Source: Pegoplata infirma
Taxonomy: Eukaryota; Arthropoda; Insecta; Diptera; Anthomyiidae
Assembly (NCBI GenBank): GCA_963921195.1
Contig: OY992540.1
Coordinates: 62,070,844-62,134,843 of the forward strand
Direction: 5' to 3'
DNA: 64,000 nt
Positions 55,313-64,000 of the stretch are shown piece after piece (the stretch's first letter is position 1; each line of letters starts with the position of its first letter). A program made the translations under genes and the position numbers. The notes beneath the pieces were generated by a model, which was not told the DNA's origin, searched no databases, and saw only the letters and a program-made list of their open reading frames with translations.

Positions 55313-55496
55313 TTTTTGTACTTTTGTTAAGCAAATGGAACATTTTTATGCCAAAAGTTAGACTTGGTGAAAAAAAAATGGAAAAACATGTTTTTTTTTT
55401 ACGAAAAACAAAATTATGATAAAAAAAATTTTTATAAAAAAAATTTTTTTGGTAAAAAAAAAAAAATTTGATAAAAAACCAATTTTTGATGAAAAA
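55313..55496. repeat. A-rich linker with TGATGAAAAAC-type units between DINEs
   Basis: TGTACTTTTGTTAAGCAAAT and GGAACATTTTTATGCC match the DINE interior (compare 48869-48903), then the sequence becomes GATAAAAAAAATTTTTATAA-type low complexity. Matches 28901-28975. Confidence 0.6.
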
Positions 55497-56602
55497 CAAG
55501 TAAGAGTGTTGAACTCGGCTGTGCTGAATCTTTTATACCCTCCAACATGCAAAAAAATAAAAAAAAATTCAAAAGGGCGTTTTCTATTTTTTTGGGGGGG
55601 GGGGGGGGGGGGGTTGGTAATGGTAATTGGGGGGGCAACCAATTCAAATTTCCTCTCGAATGTGTGTTTAAAAATTCATTCTTATGCTTTTTGCGCTAAG
55701 GAAATGCAAGTTTATCAATATTTAAAAAAATTTATTCCACGCCCATTAAAAGGGGGCAGACCGAAAAAACTAAATTTTCTAATTCTTTGGGTCCAAATGC
55801 AGGACTTTGAACTTCTTGTAGCATAAAAATGTTTCATTTGTTAAACAAAAACGCAAAACAATCATGTTAAACAAGTGAGAGTGTTAAATTCGGCTGAGCC
55901 GGATATTTATACCCTCCAAAATGTATAAAAAATTAAAAAAAAAATTTCAGGGTCGTTTTTTTTATTGAAAGGTGATGGGTCAGGGGGGGGGGCATTGAGA
56001 GCACCTTACCATCGCGATAAATATATAAAATGTTTCATTTATTTAACAAATATACAAAAAAACATGTAAAACAAGTAAAAAAGTTAAATCCCTCCACAAT
56101 TTCAAAAAAATTATTGAAAAAAACTTTATTTAAAAGGAAATTACTTTTAAAAAAAAATTTCCCCAAAAAAAATTTGGTAAAAAAAAATCCGCGATTTTTT
56201 TTTTTGTCAAAAAATATGGTCGTACTTGTTTAAATACCATTTGGTGTTCAATTACGTTCACATATGTCAACCAGCAGACGAATTAAAGCATTTTGTGTTT
56301 TTAGGTTATGTTGAATGTACTAAAATTTTGGAGGTGTCCTTACATTTTCGTTCATAACTTTTGAACCGCTGAACCGATATCGCTCAAATGCAATACCAAA
56401 CTTCTCGGGAGAACTTCCAATAAATATGTAAAGTTTCAGTCACCTCCGTTTAATATTTTGGCCGTGATCACCATTTCCACAGACAGACGGACATCGCTAG
56501 AATGTCTTAAAATCGATCGGTGATCATGAATATATATACTTTATGGAGTTCCAGACCGATATTTCGATGAGTTACAAACGGAATGACAAACTTATATATA
56601 CC
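55497..56602 (-). mobile_element. Tandem array of minus-strand DINE 3' ends
   Basis: Three DINE 3' ends follow one another: AACAAGTAAGAGTGTTGAAC..CTCGGCTGTGCTGAAT (55496), CAAGTGAGAGTGTTAAATTC..GGCTGAGCCGGAT (55865) and CAAGTAAAAAAGTTAAATCC (56068). The first two bodies stop after ~365 and ~190 bp and contain long G-runs (55596-55613, 55985-55993). The third continues through AATTTCCCC.., TAACTTTTGAACCGCTGAAC, ACAGACAGACGGACATC, the core GATCATGAATATATATAC and TTCCAGACCGATATTTCGAT up to hAT G. Confidence 0.8.
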
Positions 56603-57482
56603 TAGGCTGACCATTCGTACTGATTTGATCAGTACATGTACTGATTTTTGATCCCGTGTACTGATCAAAAAACGTTGTACTGATTTGTACTGATTTTTTG
56701 AAATATGTACTGATTGTACTGATTTTTGAACATTTCAACATAAAAAATTATTTTATTCAAAAATTCTATACAAAAACTTTATTTTCATAAAAAAGTCTCA
56801 GAGTAGTTTTTTAAAACTTAAGTCTGACAATGAATCAAAAAGTTCCTTAACGCAAAAAGGTTTCTGATCATGAGATTATTTTGATCTTCATACATTTATA
56901 TGAAAAGGCGCAGAGAATCTTTGAGATTTTCTATAACGTAAACTTCACGGGATGATGGATTTTCTATAAATTTGGAAAGATAATGTAATTGCATGAACCT
57001 TAATAGTTCTGAGATATTCGATGAACAAATGTCATCAGAATTTATTAAAAAAAATCGCTGGGAAGTTTTCTAAAAGGAAAACTTACCAAAACTTAAAGAA
57101 GAAGTCTTCAGAATCTGAGGCATTTCTCTTTCCCAAAACCTGTCGGTTTTCATTATATTTTCTGCACTAAAACGATCAAAACATTTAAATGAAGTTATTT
57201 TAAGTCAACTAAATTTTCTGAAAAATAACTCCCAGAGCTTATAGCATATGTTTTTACCAGTTGTTTTTACTAAAATACTTATATAAATTTAACGAACATT
57301 TTTTGGGTGTTGAAAACATCATCAGTGACTTCCCATAAAAAAGAGCTTTTGAAAGTAGGATTAACGCTTAATTCTTTCCCTAGTCAACATTAAGCTTAGT
57401 TATTTCGTAGTTATTTCTAGAAAAAAAAAAACTTAAAAACTTGGCCGTACTGATTTGAGTTCAGAAAAAAATGGTCACCCTA
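56603..57482. mobile_element. hAT element G, 8-bp duplication TATATACC
   Basis: Left end TAGGCTGACCATT and right end inverse TAGGGTGACCATT with TATATACC at 56595-56602 and 57483-57490. Subterminal GTACTGATTT repeats are dense at the left end and one remains at the right (GCCGTACTGATTTGAG). Inserted in the last bases of a DINE. No transposase frame. Confidence 0.9.
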
Positions 57483-58152
57483 TATATACCCTCTATCACT
57501 AAGTGGAGGGAATAAAAAGTGTATTTTTTCAGAGGTTGGTTCAGTTCTTCAAGGGGGAACTTTTTGCCCCCTGGGCCGATTTTGCAGAGGTTGGTTCACT
57601 TCTTCAAGGGGGAACTTTTTGCCCCCTGGGCCGATTTTGCCCATTCGCGAACTTAACATGCCTATGACCATGAGACATATTTGTGCCAAACTTCAGGAGT
57701 CTAGCTGTTTTATTTTGGACTGCATTGTGTTATCTACAGACAGACGGACGGACGGACATTTACAGAACGTCTTAGAATCGATCATAGATCAATAATATAT
57801 ATACTTTATGGGGTCCCCGACCGATATTTCGATGCGTTACAAACGGAATGACAAAGTGAGTATACCCCCATACTGTGGTTGGAGGGTATAAAAATTGTGT
57901 TTTTCAGAGGTTGGTTTAGTTCTTCAAGGGGAAACTTTTTTCCCCTGGTCCGATTTTGCTCATTTACGAACATAACCTGCCTATGACTGCATCGTGTTAA
58001 CTACAGTCGGACAGACGGATGGACGGACAGACGGACGGACATCGCTAGAATGTCTTAGAATGTATTAGGGTCCTAGACCGATATTTATGTATATACGTTA
58101 CACACGGAATGACAAAGTGAGTATACCCCCATACTGTAGTTGGAGGGTATAA
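57483..58152 (-). mobile_element. DINE end followed by two tandem DINE 5' portions
   Basis: After the hAT, CCTCTATCACTAAGTGGAGGG closes the previous DINE. Two further minus-strand DINE bodies follow, 57530-57890 and 57893-58152; each ends with a TACAAACGGAATGACAAAGT-like stretch and CCCCCATACTG..GTTGGAGGGTATAAAA. The first has an internal ~56-bp tandem duplication (CAGAGGTTGGTTCAGTTCTT and CAGAGGTTGGTTCACTTCTT). Both lack 3' hairpins. Confidence 0.8.
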
Positions 58153-58660
58153 AAACAATTTGATGTAATACAAAATTTAATAAAAAAAACTTGATGAAAA
58201 TAAATCCAAATTTATAAAAAAAAAGTTTTATGAAAAAAAGTTGATGAAAAAAAAAATTTTTTTTTTGAAGAAAAATTTAATGATAAAAAAATTTATGAAA
58301 AAAAATTGATAAAAAAATTTGATGAAAAAAAAAATAATGAAAAAAAAAAACTTTATAAAAATATATTTATTATTTATAACAAAAAAAAAATTGATGAAAA
58401 AAAAATTTTTGTTGAAAAATAATTATGTTACGTTTTATTCACCAGCTGGTGAAAACCGCTTTTTTCACCCTCAAGTGAATTGTTATCCAAGTTACAAATC
58501 GAAGTTACAAACATTTTTCGTTTTAATAAAATGAAAACAGTAATTCTTATTTTCTTTTTTGTTAGTCGGTAGCTTATATAGTCAAACCGAGGTGGCGTCC
58601 TGGCATAATTTTTAAAATAAGAAACCAGCCTAAAAACATTATCACGTTAAAAGATATTAG
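58153..58660 (+). mobile_element. Element X, copy 3, without the retrotransposon insert
   Basis: An A-rich array (AATTTGATGAAAAAAAAA-like, 58160-58420) leads into AATAATTATGTTACG, the palindrome TTCACCAGCTGGTGAA (58438-58453), TCACCCTCAAGTGAA, ATCCAAGTTACAAATCGAAG, TTAATAAAATGAAAACAG, TTATTTTCTTTTTTGTTAG, GAGGTGGCGTCCTGGC and AACCAGCCTAAAAACATTAT. It is the reference that shows the X junctions disrupted in copies 1 and 2. Confidence 0.65.
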
Positions 58661-59784
58661 CAAAACTGTGAATTTCAGATTGGTTTCACCTTAATTATCG
58701 TAATTTGTAGTTTACGTAAATTTGTACTACAAAATATTAAGATCTCGTAGAAAAAAAATTTTCCCAGACACTTGGAAAAATCAGAAGTTGTATAAAAAAT
58801 GCCACTCTAGTGCAGCATATATGTTGTTGCTTTCATAGAAGATACCTGCAGCTGTAAAACAAACAATAAGAAAAACTAAAAATTACAAAACATTTGCCAA
58901 AATAAAATAAGTAAACAAACATTGTAAAATGAAGTTTCAACAAAACAACCGCTATGTTGTCTTAACAATTCTACATTATAGTTATTTTGAGGAAGGTATT
59001 CTAAGTTATAAACATTTTGGAATTTTGAAGATGCCAAAAAAAATCAATGAACAACATTTTCTTTATCATTGTTAAATTTGTAAATAGTATGTGAATGTTT
59101 CTCTTATTTCCTATAAATTAATTTCCAAAAATTTGTTGAGGGATCATCCTTCCATAATTTTGTTACGTTTCATGTTCCTTTTTTTCCTCCATAAAAACTA
59201 GGGAAGACTATAACAATGAAATAGAATCACTTGTTTCTCTTAAAAACATAATATTATGTTGGCTATAACAAATTAAGAAGGTTAACATTATAACTTCTAA
59301 ATGTTGCATGTTATTGTAAACGGTCTAAAGCATATTTTTTTAGAATTATTGCTATTTTATGTGTTGTTTTCTGTTGTAGCAAAAAATCTGCAGCACGTTT
59401 AGCCAACTGGGCAAGAACTCTGTTTCCGTTTTATGTGTTTTAAGCTTTTGAATTTACTGGCTAGATATGTATGTATGTTGTTTGGGGTTCTTTTTTATTT
59501 TTTGTTGTTTAGTGTTAATCAGTTTAAACAACCCATCTTTATTTGTATTGTAAAAAATAAACTTTTTTTAAGTTTTTAGGGTCATTAAGAATTGGGGTCA
59601 AAACTTTGATTATATTTTGTATCTAGATAAACTTCAAATTAAAAAAAAAAAATAAAAACTTGAACTTTCTAGCATAATTATAAAAATATAAAACGTGTTG
59701 GGAATTTTTTAAAGTTAAATAAGAGTATGAGTAAAAATATTATTCAAAGTATTAATCATATATCAAAAGAAATAAAACATAGAA
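58661..59784. other. Apparently unique region
   Basis: Moderately AT-rich, no element ends, no tandem repeats. No frame of note. TTTGTTGTTTAGTGTTAATC and GTGTTGTTTTCTGTTGTAGC are only low complexity. Confidence 0.35.
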
Positions 59785-60200
59785 ACAAGTAGAAAAGTTA
59801 AATTTGACTTGGCCGAATCTATGAATAGTATTCATTGAATATCTCCACAATGCCCTTTTTAAGTTAAAGTAAATTTTCTAATGTGAAAAAAACCCATTTT
59901 TGATTAGAAATATTTTATTTTGTGTAAAAAACCTTTTTTTTACTAATTTAAAAAAAAAAAAAATAATTCACTAAATTTTTTTTTGAGTGTAAAATTTTTT
60001 CGATTGTATATTATATATTTTTTTTAATGTAATAATATTTTTGAGTGACAAAAATGCGTTGTAAAATATTTTTGTGACTACCAATGCCGAAACCCTTGCC
60101 GAAATTCACTCTTTGGCTCATAACTTTTGAACCACTGCACTGGATGTCTGCGAAGTATGTACTCTTGCGCAAACCATTGAATCATGATAATGTTTCGCTG
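59785..60200 (-). mobile_element. DINE-1-like element, partial
   Basis: AACAAGTAGAAAAGTTAAATTTG..GGCCGAAT, CTCCACAATGCCC, TTCTAATGTGAAAAAAACCC, GTTGTAAAATATTTTTGTGA, CCCTTGCCGAAATTCACTC and TAACTTTTGAACCACTG follow the same order as 30546-31110. Core and GTCC tract lost. Confidence 0.75.
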
Positions 60201-60321
60201 TATAAATAGGTGATCTTTCTAAAGCAAAATTTTTCTAGAAAAAATAACGCGATATTAATTAGTCATTCCATGCAAAACACATCAAAATATCGTTCACTGA
60301 CCCCATTATATTTATATATTA

Positions 60322-61458
60322 CACTCAAAAAAATAAAACTGTAAAGTTAACAAAATTTTTTTTGTTAACTCGAGTTTACTGGCTTTTTAAATCAGCGTTT
60401 TAACTACTTTTTATACCCTCCAACCACAGTATGGGGGTATACTCACTTTGTCATTCCGTGTGTAACGCATCGAAATATCGGTCTAGGACCCCATAAAGTA
60501 TATATATTATTGATCAGTGATCCATTCTAAGACATTCTAGCGATGTCCGTCTGTCCGTCCGTCCGTCCGTCCGTCTGTGGAAGACACGATACAGTCCAAA
60601 GTAAAAGAGCTAGACTCCTGAAATTTGGCACGAATATGTCTTATGGTATTGGGCTGGTTAAGTTCAAACATGGGCAAAATCGGATCAGGGGAAAAAAAGT
60701 TCCCCTCTTAAGAACTAAACAAACCTCTAAAAAAAAGCCAATTTTTATAGGTTTTTTGTACTTTTGCTTAACAAACGACACATTTTTATGTCAATAGAAG
60801 TTTAAAGTCTTGCAGTTGAATCCAGGAAGGTTGTCTCGCACCGACGTTACCCCCCCCCCCCCCCCCCCCCCCCCAAAAAAAAAGACGCTCCTGTTTTTTT
60901 TTTTAACGTGTTGGAGGGTATAAAAGATTCGGCACAGCCGAATTTAACACTCTCACTTGTTTTAGTTAAGTTCACTTTACGAAAATACTAGTTTTGTACA
61001 GATTTTGAATTAATTTTTTTTGTTGACTTTGAAACTGAGTTTACGAATTTTTACTAATTAATTTGCTGATTTTTTGTAACATTTTTGTCAAGTGAAATTT
61101 TTAAACATTTCTTGTGTAGCCTCCTATGCAAATCTCATAAGTCCTACTTAAGCTGAACTTAATGCTGTGAAAAAAAAGAAAAAAAAAGTGAAGTGTTAGT
61201 GTCTAAAACCAATATTTAACAAACTTAAAATTTTTTACAAAAAGTTTAGCTGAATTCAACTAATAAAAAATGTTACGAAATTTTCAGCTGAATTTTTAGT
61301 TAAAATTACGTTTTTTTTTGCTACATTCACTCTACGAAAAGTTAACTAAATATTTTTTGTTAAATTAACTAGAAATTTAGTAGGTTCAAAATCAGGTGTT
61401 TTTTTGGTTAAATTTAACTAAATTTTTTGCTAACTTTACAGTTTTTTTTTTTTTAGTG
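60322..61458. mobile_element. TA-target element with CACTCAAAAAAATAA end, containing a DINE
   Basis: TA at 60320-60321 and 61459-61460. Left CACTCAAAAAAATAAAACTG then TAAAGTTAAC; right GCTAACTTTACAG then T-run and AGTG. GTTAACTAAA / TTTAGTTAA motifs recur. A complete DINE is inserted at 60406-60963. Confidence 0.8.
60406..60963 (+). mobile_element. DINE-1/mini-me-like element, complete with 3' hairpin
   Basis: TACCCTCCAACCACAGTATG, GGGTATACTCACTTTGTCAT, TCGGTCTAGGACCCCATAAA, (TA)n and TTGATCAGTGATCC, (GTCC)n, GAAGACACGATACAGTCC, AAAATCGGATCAGGGG, a 24-base C-run (60851-60874), GGAGGGTATAAAAG, then the hairpin ATTCGGCACAGCCGAAT and TTAACACTCTCACTTGTTT. The most intact copy here. The 84-codon frame at 60543-60797 is not a gene. 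Confidence 0.9.
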
Positions 61459-61599
61459 TAATGATCCGTAAAGGTTTCTAAGACATTTAGTGATATCCAT
61501 CAATCTGTTTGTCTGTGTTTGTCGATAAAAAAACTTTTTTAAATAAAGTTTTTAATGAAAACAGATTATTGATAAAAAAATATTTTATTAAAAAAAAAT

Positions 61600-62195
61600 T
61601 GGCTAATGTGCACTTTACGGGACACGAATATTTTGGAAAAAAAAATGCCACGACTAAAATTTAAGGGGACTGGGTCCCGGAAGACCCTCTGACCCACCCA
61701 CCAACATGTATGTATGGTAATTTGCTAACGATTGCAAATATGTATTTTTTGTATGTACTTTAACAATATTGAACCCCCTAGATCCATTTTAGTACCTTTC
61801 TGTTCAATAGTTAAGCCATTTAGTAAATAACCGGGTAAATGGCTTGATACACAAAACAAACTTTACTTTGCGATGCCACTAAATTAATTTATGGGTTTTG
61901 TAGTCCCTGAGCCCAGCCGAAAGACCGGCTGGACGTTCTTTTTAATAATTTAGAAAAATTTTATAGCTTTTTTTGAAAAAATACCATCAGGACGGTTTTA
62001 TGGACCTAGAAGGCCCCATGGACCTAGTCCTCTTTATATTTATTTAACTTTTTTAATTACCTTTAATTTAAGTATCCACACAAACCTGATGCTCTTTTGG
62101 CTCCAGGTGGGTCCGGGGCCCAGCCCCTTAAATTTTTATTTCGTGTTTCCCTCAAAAAATTTTTGTGCTCCGTAAAGTGCACTTTTGCCAAACAA
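61600..62195. mobile_element. Inverted-repeat element, GTGCACTTTACGG ends
   Basis: TTGGCTAATGTGCACTTTAC on the left; inverse TTTGGCAAAAGTGCACTTTA on the right. Similarity runs ~80 bp inward (AAATTTAAGGGGACTGGG against the inverse of CCAGCCCCTTAAATTT). The centre contains two CCATTTAGTAAAT / CCGGGTAAATGGC words and AAGACCGGCTGG. No ORF; superfamily unknown. Confidence 0.7.
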
Positions 62196-62199
62196 TTTA

Positions 62200-62992
62200 T
62201 GAAAAATATATTGATGAAAAAAAAATTTATGATAAAAAATATTGATGAACAAAACAATTCGATGAAAAAAAATTTTAATAAAAAAAAACTAATGAAAAAA
62301 AAAATATTGATGAAAAAAAAAAAATTATGAAAAAAAAAATATTGATGAAAAAACACATAGTGATGAAAAAAAAAATATTGATGAAAAATAAAATATTGAT
62401 GAAAAATAAAATATTGATGAAAAACAAAAATTCTGAAGAAAAAAAAAATATTGAGGAAAAAAAAATATTGAGGAAAAAAAAAATATTGATGAAAAAAAAA
62501 ATAGTGATGAAAAAAAAATATTGATGAAAAAAAAAAATATATTGGTGAAAAAAAAAAAAATATTGATGAAAAAAAAATATTGATGAAAATAAAAATATTG
62601 ATGAAAATAAAAATATTGATGAAAAAAAAAAATATTGATGAAAATAAAAATATTGATGAAAAAAGAATATTGATAAAAAAAATATGATGCAAAAAACTTT
62701 GACTAAAAAAAAATATTGATCAAAAAAAAAATATAGATCAAAAAAAAATATTAATGAAAAAAAAAATTATGAAAAAAAAATATTGATGAAAAAAAATATT
62801 GATAAAAAAAAATTGAGGAAAAAAAATATTGATGAAAAAAAAAAATATTGATGAAAAAAAAATATTGATAAAAAAATATGATGAAAAAAAATTTGACGAA
62901 AAAAAAAAAATATTGATCAAAAAAAAAATATTAATGAAAAAAAAATTTATGAAAAAAAAATTTATGAAAAAAAAATGTTATTAAAAAAAAAC
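62200..62992. repeat. A-rich minisatellite (ATATTGATGAAAAAAA)n
   Basis: About 45 units of 12-20 bp based on ATATTGATGAAAAAAA with variable A-run length. It starts at the inverted-repeat element and stops at the DINE 3' end AAACAAGTAAAAAAGTTAAA. The 209-codon Phe-rich minus frame and several plus frames are products of this array. Confidence 0.88.
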
Positions 62993-63392
62993 AAGTAAAA
63001 AAGTTAAATTCGGCCTTGCCGAATGTAGTGATACCCTCCACCATTTCAAAAAGATTATTGAAAAAACTTTATTTAAAAGGAAATTACTTTTGAAAAAAAA
63101 AAAAAAATTGAAAAAAAATTTCCGCGACAAAAAAATTTGGTAAAAAAATCCGCGATTTTTTTCTTTTTTTTTCAAAAAATATGTTCGTACTTGTTTAAAT
63201 ACCATTTGGTGTTCAATTATGTTCACATATGTCAACCAGAAGCCGAATTAGAGCATTTTGTATTTTTAGGTTATGTTGAATGTACTGGAATTTTTGAGGT
63301 GTGCTTACATTTTCGTTCATAACTTTTGAACCGCTGAACCGATATCGCTCAAATGCAATACCAAACTTCTCCGGAGAACTTCCAATATATAT
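62993..63392 (-). mobile_element. DINE-1-like element, interrupted at 63392
   Basis: 3' end ACAAGTAAAAAAGTTAAATT with hairpin ATTCGGCCTTGCCGAAT, ATACCCTCCACC, TTTAAAAGGAAATTACTTTT, AATTTCCGCGA, TTCGTACTTGTTTAAATACC, TAACTTTTGAACCGCTGAAC and GAACTTCCAATATATAT. In 56058-57510 the same text continues as AATAAATATGTAAAGTTTC; here it stops at GGGCACTACC. Confidence 0.8.
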
Positions 63393-64000
63393 GGGCACTA
63401 CCACCGAAAGGTCTACCAATACCAAAAAACCAAAAGTTCTTGAAACGATTTTGTTTTAACATATTTTCATAGGAAAACAATCAAATTTAACTAACGTGAA
63501 CAAATTTTACATTTATTCATAACCCATTTCGAGATATTCGAATATAAAGTCGAGCTAGCCAATTTTTTCTCATTGGGACATTTCTATTGCACCTTTTGTT
63601 TTGTTAAAAGTTCTTAAAAAGAAGCATTAAATATGGACTTTTGCTTTTAAAAAATCTTTTTGGAGATACAAAGAGCTAAAAAAAATGCATAACAAACTAT
63701 GCAATTCAAAAAATAACGGTTAGTTTTTGCTAAGCTTTATCACATATTTCGATGTCCCGTGCGACATTAAAAAACAACATTTGTACTCAGTGCGTCAAGT
63801 GAACATGACGAAAGTTCATCAAATATTGAGAACAAACACAGATTTTTATTACAATTAAAATAAAAAAAAAAAATTAAAAAATAATAAAATCTCTGATCGT
63901 GGTTCTTATATAAAGTTGGTCACGTGCGACATGGTAAGTGTGGATTTTAAAATTTTGTAAAAATATTTTTTTCTTAAATAAATGATTAACTTATTTTAAA
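63393..64000. other. Probable left part of another element, runs off the window
   Basis: Starts GGGCACTACCACCGAAAGGT immediately after an ATATAT tract of the DINE, the same kind of position and a GGG start like the foldbacks. Contains TTTCGAGATATTCGAA, TCGATGTCCCGTGCGAC and GTCACGTGCGACAT. No ORF; the right end lies outside. Confidence 0.4.

Larger units (their letters stand above)
60230..61545 (+). mobile_element. Old DINE split by a TA-target element
   Basis: Left part: AGTCATTCCATGCAAAACAC, CCCCATTATATTTATATAT up to 60321. Right part from 61459: TAATGATCCGTAAAGGTTTC, TAAGACATTTAGTGATATCC, ATCAATCTGTTTGTCTGTG. Together they give the TATATTAATGATCC core of a DINE, so the insertion hit the TA tract. 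Confidence 0.75.

Noticed and set aside
62063..62692. 209-codon Phe/Ile-rich minus frame
   Set aside because: Read-through of the (ATATTGATGAAAAAAA)n array; no stop arises because of the repeat composition.

Overview
The window reads as AT-rich, repeat-packed intergenic or heterochromatic DNA from a higher fly (Diptera, Schizophora; a calyptrate such as a blowfly, house fly or stable fly is my guess). The main evidence is about twenty copies of a DINE-1/INE-1/mini-me type non-autonomous Helentron. They carry the family core (a TATATA tract, then TTGATC..GATC, then a (GTCC/GTCT)n tract) and end in a hairpin followed by CTCTCACTTGTTT. I find no intact host protein gene, no rRNA and no CRISPR array. 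The only recognisable coding sequences are retroelement remnants: a 5'-truncated RNase H plus CCHC tail (21136-21943, minus), a Penelope-like GIY-YIG domain (42170-42648, minus) and a short non-LTR reverse-transcriptase piece (50976-51416, plus).

Layout. 1-8.1 kb: half of a long foldback element (FB1), a TA-target element, an inverted-repeat element, and a large array of ~36-bp dyad-symmetric monomers split by a second foldback (FB2). 8.3-11.8 kb: a tRNA-like sequence and a hAT element stuffed with three other insertions. 12.2-20.1 kb: an ATCGT-ended element, a DINE, and an old foldback holding a 5.1-kb hAT that itself holds FB1, another hAT, a minisatellite and a Tc1-like foldback with a DINE inside. 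20.4-22.5 kb: a tandem repeat and a composite element 'X' carrying the RNase H remnant. 23.4-31.4 kb: palindromic elements, MITEs, DINEs and a second X copy. 31.4-33.3 kb: a full-length FB1 (1945 bp) sitting in a DINE. 33.8-35.3 kb: hAT. 35.3-37.3 kb: the least repetitive stretch. 37.3-41.7 kb: a nested stack of five elements. 41.9-43.1 kb: Penelope remnant cut by a TA element carrying a tRNA-like sequence. 43.3-55 kb: DINEs, a TCGCGAAAT-type degenerate array, a Helitron-like element built of repeated units, and MITEs. 55-64 kb: tandem DINEs, a hAT, a third X copy, a 0.8-kb A-rich array, and possibly the left end of another element at the right edge.

Many insertions can be bounded to the base from target-site duplications: seven hAT elements have 8-bp duplications, three foldbacks have ATAT on both sides, several elements have TA, and four have TTA/TAA. 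In several cases the empty site is also in the window (the other arm of the same palindrome, or another copy of the host repeat), so the order of insertion can be read directly. The most notable points are the pair of foldback families sharing GRGGCATTCCA ends and an ATAT target, the repeated use of the DINE TA tract as an insertion site, and element X with its perfect 16-bp palindrome.

Classifications rest on termini and duplications seen here plus remembered family hallmarks; no database search was possible. Element ends without a visible duplication are approximate.
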